Shown here: positions 1 through 12,400 of the stretch, in pieces
Layout: each line of letters opens with the position of its first letter
Numbering within the stretch: the stretch's first letter is position 1
Assembly (NCBI GenBank): GCA_012932865.1
Contig: SAXG01000095.1
Coordinates: 1 to 64,000 of the forward strand
Reading direction: 5' to 3'
Source: Amylostereum areolatum
Lineage: Eukaryota; Basidiomycota; Agaricomycetes; Russulales; Stereaceae
Length of the DNA stretch: 64,000 bases
Position numbers and translations under genes: made by a program
The notes under the pieces: model-generated
Seen by the model: the letters and a program-made list of their open reading frames with translations, nothing else
Database searches by the model: none
What the model was told of the DNA's origin: nothing

Positions 1-2
1 AT

Positions 3-164
3 GACTGCATCAAACACATTCCCATCCCACAACAGTACAGCGTCTACCACGGATCCCCTGCTCCCACCGTCACCCGATCCTTCCCGTGCCCACGGTCCCC
101 CCCCATCGGCGATGTCGTCTGGAAGTTGAACGTACTCGACTCGGTCGTCTCGATTGTCTCCGGT
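3..164 (+). CDS. possible internal exon of a gene crossing the left edge
   Basis: From base 3 to about 164 one plus-strand frame is open and ends at a GTGAGC splice-donor-like sequence. The predicted peptide ends in a hydrophobic stretch (residues near IGDVVWKLNVLDSVVSIVS) that looks protein-like. No domain is recognised, and no matching acceptor exon is evident in the next few hundred bases. It could be a chance open stretch. Confidence 0.25.
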
Positions 165-3100
165 GAGCAGTCGGTAGGCCATTCCCTAAAGAGAACCGGG
201 TCCACACGTCCTCCTATGAATCCCCCCACGCCAGCGCCGTGCCCTTGGAGTTGAGGGACATCTGATCTCGCCACGTATGTCCCCACCCTCATGGACCTTG
301 AGCCCAAAGACCCATACGACCACCGTCCACTCTGCTCCCCGGGCCCTTGGGACACCCACCCTCCCTCCTCCGCGCCTCCTTGCGTCTCTCGATACGCGCT
401 CACCCGCTTGTGGCAGGATCTGACGCGGCCGCGACACATGGCCCCTTCTTTACCGGTGTGTTGTTCTTTTCTTCAGCTCGAAGAGTGTCCTTTCGTTTTC
501 GGAGGACGCTCTTGTCCGAGTCGCGTCGTAGGAAGCCTGTATGGTCGAGGCCACCCTTGTCACGCCACTCATCCTAACGCACTTATTGCCGTCCCCTCCC
601 TTGGCGAACGGCCCTATCCAGACCATGTAGCTGCCGATTCAATAAGTGCCTGTAATGGCCGTCCAGACAGCATTCTCGGACATCCCACACCTAAAATCCT
701 TTTCCATCGCATACCATTTTCCACAGGTCTGGGCTCACCCCCCATCGTCCGCGTTTTGGTAGCATTCGACCCAGACACCCCCTGAGATTCCGAAGACGCA
801 ATGCCCTACTCTTGCCGCGCTCGATTCCCCACCGTTATCACGCTGGTACCTCTCACACCAATACGGTGCGATTAGCGCTCCAGATGTTTTCTCTCATGGT
901 CTCTCCTCTGGCAGCCGACGTCCTACGTAACGCTGATCTGCCCCCGTTCCATTCTTGAATCGTGCAACTCTCTCACTACCCTTCCATTAACGTAACTTGA
1001 CGAACTCGCCGTCAATTACACGAACTCCGTCTCAATATATCCTACGCCTGTGGTTCCAGAATTTTCCGCTGCAACCTCGGCAACGGACCCGCTTTCCCGA
1101 AGTCCAATGCACATTCTCACCGTAGAACGTTTTGAGGCGCGTTTCCTCGACACTCCTTTCCGTCCAGGAGGACAGCTTACCACGGCGCCATCCGCCGTTC
1201 CCTGTCCAAATTCCCAGGCCTCTTTGAAACGGCCATCGTCCACTCTCGACATGCTCCCGAACCGACCCGCCCTCCACCTCACGCCTCCCCCTGGGGCGTC
1301 TCTAATTCCCCGTACGCGAAGCTCCGCCTCATGGTGACGCACCTCACCACCTGCGCATTTCCGCCGGTGGAACCCGCGTATTATTATTACGGACGGAAGC
1401 CCAGTTCTGACTAGGAGCGCAGAGCGAACATGGGACCGCCTCTTCGCAGGGCCTCGTCGAGGCCGTGCACTGGATCGCGACGGCCGAGGCTCTGGCAACG
1501 GCCTGGAGGCCGTGCGCTTCTTCCATGCCTCGACCCGACGTTTGTGGCGCGATGCGCCCCGTGCTGCATACGGAACGATCTTGAGGCTGGAGATGGTCAG
1601 AAATGTTTTTTTTCGGGGCGTGTGGGCGGGACACGCCGTTTTTCGATCGAGGATTGTGAAGGAATGAGATGGTGCCGGCGCGCTCGGACGGAGGAGGGCC
1701 TCCGAGGCGTGGTCTTCTTTGTTTTGACGATGGGGACATGCTGTGGTGATGTTAAGAAATATCATAAGCACGCCGTCGGATGGTCGTTTCGGCCTTCCGA
1801 GCCGTGTGTCCACATTTATCGTTTGGTAGTATCAGATCTGCCTACGAATCGTTTTTTTCAGCAGAGCATGGTATTGAAGGATTCAACTCCAACTTCAGCT
1901 TTCGAACTCAACGTTAGCTCGTCACTACAAAAGCTCAATCAGGACGATCTTTTTTTCCGAACGCGTAACAGACAGCCGCAGGATCTCCACGTCGTCGCCA
2001 AAAAATGCCCTCTCCACCCTGAGCGCAGCACGCAAAGGACTTCCGATGCAGGACCGATACTCGACGCGGTCGATGATCGCATTCCATAATGTTGTGTTCG
2101 CGGGGGGAGATCTTTGGACCACGGTCCTCGTTAGGTGCCGCCGGGAACGGCCATGTCGAAAGAATCAATCACGAAAGCATACCAGACTGAACTGGCAAAA
2201 GCCACTGACCAGATTCAACAGTGGAAGTTGAAAACATATTGTGCGAGCATTGATCCGAGGGTCAGAGCAAGACCGCGAACGAGGAAGAGTTTGAAGCGCC
2301 CTTAATAAATGAATATAAGAGCTAAGCGCTGAAGGGAGGACAGCGGCGTCGATCTGGGGTCCAGACACGCCGTGCATCGCAAAAATCGACCGTAGACAAG
2401 ATATGACTGTGAATGAAACAGGCCTACCCAAGCATTAATGAGCCAGTGTGCCCGTTCGCTGATTCGTGCCCCGGGAACTGTAACTTGAACTTAGTATATG
2501 TATTAGTCCCACCATCCGTACCGGCGCAAAAGGACAACAGGTATGAACTTACGAATGGACAGATAGGTAGACCCAAGTGCGGCCTCCGATAAACTCCCCT
2601 CATTACTGTGTACCTTGCCGTATCGTTATGACGGCGGCTCGCGCGCGAGACTCACGCATGGGGTATGGTATGTACGGGTGGGTTTTGGCCGCAAGTTGGC
2701 CCTCATCGATCATCTTTCCGTGCAGGATGGGTCCTGGGAAGAGGAGAGAATGATAGGCGCGGCTACCCGCATTTGTGTACATGGGTGGCCGTGCGAGAAC
2801 AAAGGTTTCCTATCCCGGGGAGACGGAATGGACTTAGGCGGCGAAACCGCAAGGACCGCGGACTGCCACGACAGTTGTGCATGAAGAGCGCCTCCTCGCG
2901 TCGTCAGAGAGTTTGAGAACGCTCCGAGTCTCGAGCACCACCACCTTCTCCTTGCTGTTTCGTGCCTGGAAGGCCTTTTAGGACACTAGAGATAGAATTT
3001 AAGGAGTAAAGCCTATGATTACGAATTGCCTGAACGCCGTGTCCATGGATGTTTCGCCGCTGCGTCGTACAACTGTATTCCTCAGCCGCCGTTGAGCGCG

Positions 3101-3210
3101 TCCGAGCCGCCCGTTCCTTCGACTACTTCAGATCTCACGCGCTCACGGCGTACGGCCTTAGCCTCTGAGTCTGTGCCAGGACTTGTTTTGTTTGCTGCAC
3201 ACATCCCGAG
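165..3210. other. about 3 kb with no supported gene
   Basis: Open frames occur on both strands (for example about 1016-1813 minus and 1430-2089 plus). They have skewed composition, many Arg/Ser/Pro residues and no recognisable domain or splice-supported extension. No tRNA, rRNA or clear repeat was seen. Confidence 0.5.
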
Positions 3211-3216
3211 TTTTCC

Positions 3217-3223
3217 TTATAAA
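3217..3223 (+). promoter_or_regulatory. TATA box upstream of the CVNH gene remnant
   Basis: TTATAAA lies about 90 nt before the ATG at 3306, followed by a CT- and TTC-rich leader. This is a typical layout for strongly expressed fungal genes. It fits the CVNH remnant that follows. Confidence 0.45.
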
Positions 3224-3305
3224 CCGCCGTTCGTCTGCACCGAGTCGCCAGCTTCAACTTCAAGTTCTTCGCTCTTCACAGTTCACTAGCCTCCTCGTCT
3301 TCATC

Positions 3306-3935
3306 ATGCAATTCTCCTCCCTCTACAACTCGCTCTCATGACCGCCGTCAGTCCACCCAGGTGCTCGGCAGCGCGCAGACCATTAGTCACGTCCTCCTTG
3401 ATCCTGCGTTGTTCCCCCGCTGACGGTAAATGGCCGCCGTCGCCGTCGCCTTTCTTCTTCAGACTTTGGTGCTACCTGCTTCTGGCGAGAGCCTCGCCAG
3501 CGGCACATCCTGTTTGCCACCTGCGGGGACGGCCACGGGGGGTGAGCCCACCTCCAGCATCGACCTGAACAAGTGCGTCACAAACAGCGGCGGCACGCTG
3601 TAGGCCAGGTCAAGTGAGTGCGCCCTCTCCGTCTCGACGCTTGACGCGTGAACGGCTTGTTTTCCACGGCGGTTCGCCGGAACCTGCAACACCCTCTCCA
3701 TCGATTCGGGCACGACCCTTGCCTGCGATTGCGGCGACGGTCACGGAGGCTACCCTCACACCGTCCTGAACCATCAAGTACGTCTCCTTCTTTTTTTCTG
3801 CTACCTTGGTGTGTTGTTGACGTTGCCGATTTAAAGACAACTGCCTCTCGAACAAGAATGGCCACTTACCTGCCCTTGAGAAGGCTCTCCACCGTCGACA
3901 ATCCGACGCCCGCCGCATGTCGCCGTTTGTGCGGG
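3306..3935 (+). pseudogene. decayed CVNH (cyanovirin-N homology) domain protein
   Basis: Fragments on the plus strand, in shifting frames, spell the hallmarks of the CVNH lectin fold. Near 3560-3600 is the SSIDLNKCVTNSGGTL block. Near 3680-3775 is a GTCNTLSID...LACDCGDGHGGYPHTVLN block, and after a GTACGT donor and TTTAAAG acceptor comes DNCLSNKNGHL (about 3835-3870). In functional CVNH proteins these parts form one two-lobed sugar-binding domain. Here a TAG interrupts right after the first block. The acceptor expected before the second block is missing, a base appears lost near GGCGGTTCGCC, and the N-terminal reading frame stops after 11 codons. I infer a pseudogene; an unusual splice pattern is less likely. 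Confidence 0.6.
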
Positions 3936-5990
3936 GGTGATGATTGCTGTTTCCTCGAATCGTCCTGCTTATTGGGTTTTATGTACGTTTTGACTGGGGG
4001 TCATAGGTCGTCGGTCGAATAACGATCATATTGCGTTGAACCATCGGGTGGAAGCGCAGGAGTTCTGGAACGAGTGGCCCGGCGTGCAACGCGCGACAGA
4101 CACTGGATACGAGCGAGTACTTGGAAATGCTCAAATCTAGTATGAACGGAAACCACGTCTGCTGGCATACCTTTCTAGTCGATAGATAAGCACTAGCACA
4201 GTGCTGAATGACCGTGACGACGGCTCGAGCCGATGGTCGTGGGTTGCGGTTGGTGGAGCTTGGACCACAGGTTCGGCCATCGATCTCGCCGTGCAGAACG
4301 ATATCCTCACCCTCGACGCGAATGTCGCGCTATGCCCTGAGTGATGCGATATAGCAGTCGGTAGAGAGTATTTGAACAATTGAAACGCGAACCGGTAGCT
4401 GGCATGCCTTTCTAGCCAATGATAAGCACGAACACAAGATGGCGCTCGTTGACGCTTGGCTGAGGGAGTACACACCGACAAACTTCTGGCCCAAAACGTG
4501 CGGCTTCGATGCACAGAATTGGGAATGATATCATTTCACCTGTCCTAGCAGTAATTATAACAGCGCACGCGTTCCTCCGGCCACTGTGTCGAAGGCTACG
4601 GTCAAAGATGCCCTCAGCAGGTGACCAGAGACGGCGGGTTTCGCGTCGTCCGATCACGGTTCTGCCAGCGGGGCCTGCGACAAGAGAAGGAAAGAGAGAC
4701 ATAAATAACAGACTTCGCTGTCCATGCCAGGCCACGGAGGAACGTTTTTGGGGTGCGGGAGTCCAAGTGGGGAGACGTTCGTCCATTCGCGGTGCGCACG
4801 TACACATCCTGGTCTCCTGAAAGATAGTAACCATTGCGCAAAATGAGAAAACAAGAGGGGGGAAGTCAACCACCGCCAGGAGGGCGTCGATTTGTGGGGT
4901 GTGTGGTGGACCGGGACGAGGCAACTTAGGTGAGAGGATGAGAAAGAATCCGGAAACCGCCGTATATCTTTGCCGTTATTGAGGATCCCTCTTTCAAAAC
5001 CCTTCGTTTTCCTTCCTGGGTGACGCGCCTCGGCTCGGAGCCTAAAAACGGGAAGCTCGAACTTGGGGTCCACGGTGTAGGTCGAAGTCCAAATCTTGCT
5101 CGAACGTGGAGAAGGCATGAATTTGCATCAGGGCAGGGTATCCATGGGAAAAAATTCCTTCCTCGCGCGGGCCTATGCTGGCCCATGCTGTTGCGGATTG
5201 AATTTGAGTCTTGGGAAGGAGAAATGGGAACGATGGGACTCACAGTAGGTTACCGAGTTACGAGGGTCGACGCCATCGACGTCCTGCTTTAGGGAACTAC
5301 ATTAATAGGCTCTCTGCGTACAAACACCCGCGGTAAACGGTCTCTTAACGGATTTCCTGCTTGTACATGGCGCTCTGTTGGCGTGACGGCATGGAGGATC
5401 GTTGGAAGCGAGTTGGGTGTTGAGAACCGATCGAGTAAGTACTCAGCTTAAGAGTTCAGAGGAGTTGGTGACGGCAGAGCGGACAGGCCTGCGCCGCGGC
5501 GCAGCGAAGTGATGACGCACGACGGTCTCCGGACGGTCTGAGTCGCGGTCGGCTCGGGCTGATACAACCTTCATGCAGCTTTCCACCTCGTCTCCTCCGA
5601 CCTCACTACATACCACAGTCCTTCCTGTATCATAGGTCAAGGCGCCGAGATATCAACGCACTGTAATGTCCGGCCTGTCACTTCCGAATCCGCCGCTGGT
5701 CCGTTGGAGAGTTGAACGTAAGTAATATCTATCTATCTATCTGTCTGGAGCTCCTCTCGTTCAACTTTCGTCCAACTCTCGTCGGAAATTTCAGTTTGAC
5801 CCATCTGCCAACTAGTGGCTTGTCCTCGCGCTCCGCGACTCAAGGACATTTTCGTTTCCCATGGTCATCACAAGACCTCTATCGTGACCGCTCAGTACCA
5901 GTCCTGGAGCTTTCACTCACGCCTTATCTCGCTCATGGAGGGAACGCACTTCGTCCGAGAACACCACCCTTTCCCACCACCCCTCTCTCT
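3936..5990. other. 2 kb without a supported gene; short imperfect direct repeat
   Basis: No conserved coding signal was found. A roughly 45-bp imperfect direct repeat, GCTGGCAT-(A/G)-CCTTTCTAG followed by GATAAGCAC, occurs near 4157-4200 and 4396-4437. A short (ATCT)n microsatellite lies at about 5725-5744. Confidence 0.45.
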
Positions 5991-6030
5991 CAAGTGACTA
6001 CGAACCACGAGTAGCAAATCCCTCTACGAC

Positions 6031-6821
6031 ATGTCCCTAACGAAGATTCCTCTTCTCGTCTCCAACGCGGCGTTCTTTTGGCTAGGCACGACTCCGCCCA
6101 AAGTCGACGCCGCGCCCTCGCCGGTCAAGGTCGATAAGGTGCAGATGGGGGGCATGGAGCGTGTGTTTGGGCAGTTCATACCGTATATCGCGAGGTTGTT
6201 CAAGGTGCGTTCAACTTGTCTTTCGTTTTCGTCACGGCGTTCGCGCTCACACGGTCCTGCAGGCAGAAGTCGCTCTGGCCTGTCTCGGCGAGGCCCTCCT
6301 CATCCTAGTGACCAAATACCCCCTCGCGCCGTCCTCGCAATATATCACAAACCTTCTCCCACCACGCCTGGTTGCGGACGCATCTAACATCCACACATCC
6401 CTCGAAACCCTCGTCGGAGCGGCCCTCATCGCGAGCGGCGCACTCCTCCGCCTCGTCAGCTACCGCGCGCTCGGCAACTTCTTCACCTACCAGCTCCTCA
6501 TCCGCCCGGGACACACCCTGGTCACCACCGGACCGTACGCGCACGTCCGCCACCCGTCCTACACCGGCTTCGGCGCCATGGTCCTCGGCGCGTCGCTCGC
6601 GCTCTTCGGGCGCGGTTCCGCCTTCCGCGCGTGCGGGCTCGTGGGTACGGGGTGGGGGCGGACGGTGTTGGGGTTGTGGGTCGTGCGTCGGGTGGCGGAC
6701 GTGCTGCATTTGGGACCGCGGATGGCGTATGAAGATGCCTTCTTGAGGGGGGAGTTTGGGGGAGGAGTGGGAGGAGTGGGCGGCGAGGACGCCGTGGAGG
6801 GTGGTCCCCTACGTTTACTGA
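6031..6821 (+). CDS. protein-S-isoprenylcysteine O-methyltransferase (ICMT/Ste14 family), C-terminus frameshifted
   Basis: ICMT is an ER-membrane enzyme that methylates the C-terminal prenylcysteine of CaaX proteins such as Ras and pheromone precursors, using SAM. Exon 1 is 6031-6204 and the intron is 6205-6262 (58 nt, GTGCGT...GCAG, phase 0). Exon 2 carries hydrophobic segments and then the family signature: an R..SYRALGNFFTYQL block, GHTLVTTGPYAHVRHPSYTG (methyltransferase core) and a terminal MAYEDAFLRGEFG. The conserved tail (EEWEEWA..TPWRVVPYVY, stop at 6819-6821) lies in the +1 frame after a run of five G at about 6758-6762. Without a shift the frame runs on to 7183 as non-conserved sequence. 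This is either a real 1-nt lesion or a homopolymer error. Length up to the conserved stop is about 240 aa, usual for the family. Confidence 0.8.
6205..6262 (+). other. spliceosomal intron in the ICMT gene
   Basis: A 58-nt GT-AG intron whose removal joins two in-frame ICMT exons. A CTCAC branch-like motif precedes the CAG acceptor. Confidence 0.7.
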
Positions 6822-7311
6822 ATCCTGATCTCCGCTCTACACGGTGTAAGTATGCTAGCAGTATACGAGTACTACTTCGATGGCTGTTACTGTCAGTGCC
6901 ACTCAAAGATAATGTCGATAAGGATAATGACATGCTAGCGGCGATACGGTTGCTTCGATCTGTTAACTGGAACTTGGCACTGGTAAGTACTCAATCGTAT
7001 TCAACAAGTCAACGTTCAATTTATCTCTCAGACTTCTACGCTCAACTCTGCGCTTCATCCTCTCTATTACTAGCTCATACGTACCGTCGGGAAATTTGTT
7101 GCACCCGCCTTCCACGCCACAGCGAAGGCGCCCACAGGTTTGGGTTCGGGGTTTCTTGGGCAAATCATACGGTATGCCAGTAGTGGCACACGTACCTTAC
7201 CGTTTCTAGTGTTAACGAGCTTCCTTCAGGTCATCTTCTCGCTGCTTGTGTCACCCACCAACCTCGCTCGGTGCAATCGGGAGCCAAACCTCCTGACCTG
7301 TTCTCGACGAG

Positions 7312-7318
7312 TATAAAA
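7312..7318 (+). promoter_or_regulatory. TATA box of the first kinase gene
   Basis: TATAAAA lies 216 nt before the kinase ATG at 7534. The leader between them contains a 28-base poly-C run. Confidence 0.4.
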
Positions 7319-7427
7319 CCAGTGAGTCTTCTCTCCTCCTCTCCCCACCAAACACTCCTAGTCCCACTTGTCCGGCAACAACTCTGTGGTTACTATTGAC
7401 ACCAGCTCTGAAAGGCAACCATCTCCG

Positions 7428-7455
7428 CCCCCCCCCCCCCCCCCCCCCCCCCCCC
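7428..7455 (+). repeat. 28-nt uninterrupted poly-C tract
   Basis: C repeated 28 times without interruption, between the TATA box and the kinase start codon, presumably in the 5' leader. The length may be unreliable in the assembly. Confidence 0.9.
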
Positions 7456-7533
7456 GGATTTCATTCTCTATCACCCATCGTCCCGTCGTCCGCCAAAATT
7501 GAAGGTACATAACCCGACACAGCGGAAGATATC

Positions 7534-9220
7534 ATGGCGGGTCTCAAAGTCGAAATCACTGGAAGAACGGGAGAAACAAATGACATTCTATCCTTTCTTG
7601 ACCCTAAATACGAGGCTCTCGAACCTCAGCACGCCAAGTTCATCACAGAGTTGTTTGACCTCGTCAATCACTCCACGAACGACTTTGAATGGGACCCCAA
7701 GTCAGAGAGAAACAACCACGCGCCCTTCATCAAGCTTCTTAACAAAATCACGTCTGGCTCCGCTCCCAATCGAGAAAAAAATGCATCTGGCCCTCGCCTT
7801 TTCTTCTCAGCCTGTGATCGCGCGACAGAAGACAGCGTCGGTTCTGAAGAGAAGCTTAAACCAGATGGCGTAGGCCATTTTGCTTCTAAATCCCTCACAA
7901 AGGACAAATCGATTCCGTGGCGCGATGTTCGTGTCGCTGTCGAGGTCAAAAACGAGTGGCTTAAGATGCTCCTTCAAGCCGCGACCTACGGCAGAGCAAT
8001 GATGTCAAAGCGGATATGCCCGCTCTCCTTTGCCTTACTGTTCAATCACGCCGATTTTTCAGTCCGTGTCGTCTGCTTTACTCGTCCAGTCAACATCACA
8101 TCACAGGAGCTCTTTCTCAAAAACGAGCTGGAATTTCAAATGTTCGTACGCGCCGTTTGGAGTATCGCGTCGTTTGTCAAGGAGAATGCCGATCTAGAGC
8201 GCTATGCTACCACCATCGACGGTCACGATTACTTCGCTCTTCCCGCAAACGATGGGTCCCACACTTGGTGGAGAACGACAGAGCAGCTAGCGGAACGCAC
8301 GACGATCAATGGCCGTGCTACCCGGGTCTACGTCATCGAATGCGTTGCGGTTCCTTCTCAGGAAAAGCAGGATACTGGCGGTCAACAAATAGAGTACGTA
8401 CCGTTTTAATGAGGTTTCAAGGCCCTAGCTGAACGTTGCTATAATAGGACGGAACCGGAAACATCTGGACGGGTGCTTAGATCTCAGAGTAAACTCCAAA
8501 CGGATAGCGTTACGGCAAAGGACGAGGCGACGCTCCGCACGCTAGAAGACTGGTTTCGTAGCTTCCCCTATGCCAGTGACAAGATTGCACCAGAGAATGC
8601 CCTACCCCCCACCGCTATGGACCCTGATCGCAAATATATTCTCAAAGACTCGTATGCTGTCAAAGGAAGGGAGGACATTGAGCTGGCTATGTTTTCCGAC
8701 CTTGCGGGCCAGCACGGGGTTGCTGATATCATTGGCGGATTCACGGTTCCGCACACAGTCTTGGGGAACCTTGATCACATACAGGATCTCCGTCCCAGTG
8801 GTATTTTGCCGCCACCTCCTCAAGCGTCCGATGAAGACGAGGATAAGGAGAAACTCCACTTTGACAGAACCGTGCACAGGAGGCTTATCTGCGCCACAAG
8901 AGGCTTAAGTCTTCACGACAAGAAAGATATACCTCCCTCGGCCGTCGTATACATTGCTGTGGATTCTATGATCGGTATGTTTGATTTTTTCAAGTCATAC
9001 TACATGCTTCGAAATCTCACTTCTTTGCGAATACTTAGCCGTTTTCAACGCCCACAGTTTGGGTTGGCTCCACCGCGATCTCACCGTGACCAACATCACC
9101 TTCAGGGAGGAACCTCAAGTGCGTACGCCCAAGATGATCGAGTCCAATGCGTGCTTTGGAAAGGAGGGTTTCGAATTCCTGGACCGACATCTCAAGTTTT
9201 GCCTGGGTGCCCTTATTGCA
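7534..9220 (+). pseudogene. fungal-type (FunK1-like) protein kinase, 5' part, split by a transposon
   Basis: Exons 7534-8393, 8448-8974 and 9039 onward are joined by GT-AG introns of 54 and 64 nt in consistent phase. The N-terminal ~280 residues carry the conserved W-R-D-V..VEVK region typical of fungal Pkinase_fungal (FunK1) proteins. The kinase core follows, with GWLHRDLTVTN (HRD plus downstream Asn) in exon 3. A clear DFG-type Asp is not evident. The third exon stops matching its paralogue (19659-21010) at the Plavaka terminus near 9221; reading on gives only about 16 foreign codons to a stop at 9241-9270. The missing C-lobe is found at 16148-16874. An intact kinase would need both halves, so the gene is disrupted. 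Expression of a truncated protein is possible. Confidence 0.75.
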
Positions 9221-9237
9221 TCAGGGAAAACCTCCCC
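9221..9237 (+). repeat. left terminal inverted repeat of the Plavaka element
   Basis: TCAGGGAAAACCTCCCC, the inverse of 16132-16148 with one mismatch. Confidence 0.75.
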
Positions 9238-9483
9238 CCCTAAGGTGATGCTAAGGTGCGTCAAAATTTGACGACCTTTAGAGAGAGCCGCCGCGAGCAC
9301 TCTAAAAGCTCGAAGTCCATCTAACCGCTTCTAAGTTTCTTTCGTAGTTTCTTGTCAAGTTCACGCGGCCCCCTTCGTCGTCGCCATTCTCGCTCGTATA
9401 GTCGTCCCTTCTGTCCCCCGACTGCCTCTATACATTGTCTGACATCCGAATGATACAAATATATTTTATTGTTTGCTATTTTG

Positions 9484-12400
9484 TCAAAATACCTTCATGT
9501 ACGTGTTCCGCTCGAGGAAGGGGTTCACTCGAAACTTGGAACACTCCTCGAGCACATTGTAACTCGTCCAATGACGCGGGGCCGTTGCCCCAAATCGGGG
9601 GAAGAGTTGCACGCTACGTTGGATATCTTCCACAGGTATGATCTCCACTTCGCGTCGACCGTTGCGAATGGACCGAGAGACTCGGTACATGAGCGTGTCG
9701 TCCTCTGGCTCGGCCGCGAAGGGTGAAAACCATTCGACGTATGCAAGATGCCGCGGGGGCGACGGACGCGATTCGTCGAAGACTTGGGTTGCGACCTTCG
9801 TTGCGAGGTGAAACACGACACGGACCTGAGCCACGCGAAGTCCTGGACCTCAGGATATGAGCAAGGAACATGGTGAACCGTCAAGAGGTACATACCAACA
9901 ACCCCCTTCGATGATCCATCGTGACCAGTGCGAACCAACACGGTATCGAATCGTCCAGGGATTGGCCGGCCACGGTTGTCCGAACGTTGAGGACGAACAT
10001 GGGCAGCGTCACGGTCATCTTCGCCGTTTTCGCGCCGCAACGCGTCGTGGTTCCAAAACTTGATCTTGTGGTACACGGCGACGGAGGTTGTAGGAATGAG
10101 TGTATTGTCTGCCTTGTGACGAGCAGCTGAAGGTGTGAGATGGGGGAAGTTGTGTTTGACAATGAAGGCGGCCAGAGCATCTCCGAAGTCAACGGCGCCG
10201 TACGCGTCGCTGAGAATATTGAAAGAAACGGACTTGACGGAGGCATGTTTTGTCATCTCAATGTGTGTGTGTAGGAAGACCTCGGGTACATGTTCAGCGG
10301 TGACGGCGGGTTTGCCAGCGAGGCGCCACTGGAGAAAAGCAGCATGCGATTGAACTTTCTCGCGCCGTTCGAGCCAGGTTGTCATCTGGGGGTATTCATC
10401 TTTGCAGTTGGTGGACCTGTACGCGTCCTTCGTGAAGTCGATGTGCAGCCTTTCCGTTTGCTCCGTGTTGTAATTGTCTGTTGTGCCGAACAGCTCGATG
10501 CTGGACCTGTAGTGACGCAAACCGTGGAGCTTGGGTAAGTTGAAATCAGTGCGGATCCCTAACTCGATGAAAATAGCCTTGTTGTCGTGGAAGCGCTGAA
10601 GAGCATCGTCCATGGCGGTCAGGGTCGCGTCGGTATGCAACGGGTACTGAGCAAGATAGAGAAAGTCCAAGAGGCCTCTGACTGCGCGTATGAGTCGTGC
10701 AGGATTACGGCCGTCGGGAAGGGGGAGGTCGGCAATGAGACCCAAAAGAATGCGGCACATATGCTTGTGTTCAGTGCCAGAGATGCGCGAGAGCGTGGTG
10801 ATTCCTTTGGTGAAGAGGTGTGCGTTGTGATTGGGAGGCATGCGACGGCAGCGGGCATCGATCTCGTCGGGTCCAAATGCTTGCGGGTCTGAAACCCAGC
10901 CCACAACGTGCTTGACTACGCCTTGATACAACTGATGGAGGATATCTGGGGTACAGGAGACAAAGATGTTGGTATAAGGAAGATCCTCCCAGAACGGGTG
11001 GAAGATGGGTCGAAAGCGTGCGTCGCGACACGCAGCATGGAATATGGCTGGTTCTTCATCAGCCAGCTCGAAGACATCCAGAGCGTCGTCGACAGAGCGA
11101 AATGGATAGTCACTGTCATCGTTGTAGTCGCCGAGCTCATTATGACGAGCGGGACAGCGCGGACAGTCACCATAAAGTGTTGAGGTGACGAGGACTTGCT
11201 CGGGATAATCCCCGACGAACGTAGCATAGATTAGGTGGCAGCGCCGCCAAACGCCGTCCCCGCTAACCATAGCGATACCGCACTCCGAGGAGTCCTTGAT
11301 GGGAGCGAGGATCCTTCGCATGCATTCATGAAAGACATTCCCAACTGCCCGGCGCCGTGCTGCCTTGTTGGTGATGTGTTCAAGCTTCGCAGTAGGCAGA
11401 TACCCCACGAGAACCTGTGCGCGGCGTGACGGTTTGCGGCGGATGCTTTTTGGAATGTTTCCGATTGTCATGTAAACCGGATAAGCTGACTTGCCACGGA
11501 ACATGGTAAGTTGTGTCTTGTCGGAGGAGATGATAAGGGGGACAACAGTTGCGCCTGGATGGATTGCTTCAATAGAGGACTGTACATAAACATGGTTAGA
11601 ATCTACAGCTACTTCTTCGACGGACGAGGTGACGGACCTGAACATTCCACCACCACTTTCCTGTGTTCATCTCATCGAAAATGCGAATTGTCATGTCTTC
11701 ATCTTGATAGTGCCGCTCTGGCGCGAACATAAGGTGCTCTGCGAACTCAGGATCACCGTACAACGCACGGACACATGGTATGATGTCGCGCATGTAAACC
11801 TCAAATGTCTCGCCGCCGATCCGAATCTCTTCCATTGAAAACTTGGGCCGACCTGGAAGCTGCTCGTCGATGATCTTGTTGAGCTGCGCAGTGGTTCGAT
11901 ACGAGAGGCCAAGTTTTTCAGGCAGCTAGAGACAAGATCAGTTTCGCCGATTGCAGCTCAAAAACCAACAGAAAACATACCTCATCCATTTGGAAGAGTT
12001 CCGAGACGGCCGACGAGGTTGGACCCCTGGTCTTCGCCCAGTACGCCATGGTCCAGTCTATCTTGGATTTGAACGGGGCCCATATGTTGCCCTCACCACC
12101 AGCATCGAAATGCGAACCCAGTGCCTCGTAGCGAGACACGGCGGGCGTGCAGTCGAGAGGGGCACCGGCACCTTCACCCGGAAAATGCTGAATGATGGGA
12201 CGTTTCCAAAGCTGACCTTCCACATGGAGGCGTTCCGCTGGTGTGAAAAGACGGCCGGAAGTCCCAGAGTTGGGAGATGCACCACCCCAAGCCGTATCGG
12301 GCTCCTCCACATGAACCAGGGGGGCATTTGGGTTGATATCCGACTCAATGTGGTGCTGGCGGAGGGCTTCTAGGATTTGCGCGTCATTCTCTTCATCCGA

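Noticed and set aside
1016..1813. A 265-codon minus-strand frame
   Set aside because: Arg/Ser-rich without domain, promoter or splice support; frames on the other strand are equally open.
9525..11645. A 706-codon minus-strand frame as the whole transposase, and a KDZ-family label for it
   Set aside because: Its first codons lie in an intron and its last ~120 codons run past a splice donor; the landmarks (GKWWWNVQ, SSDKTQLT, LGYLPT.KLEHI) are Plavaka, not KDZ, features.
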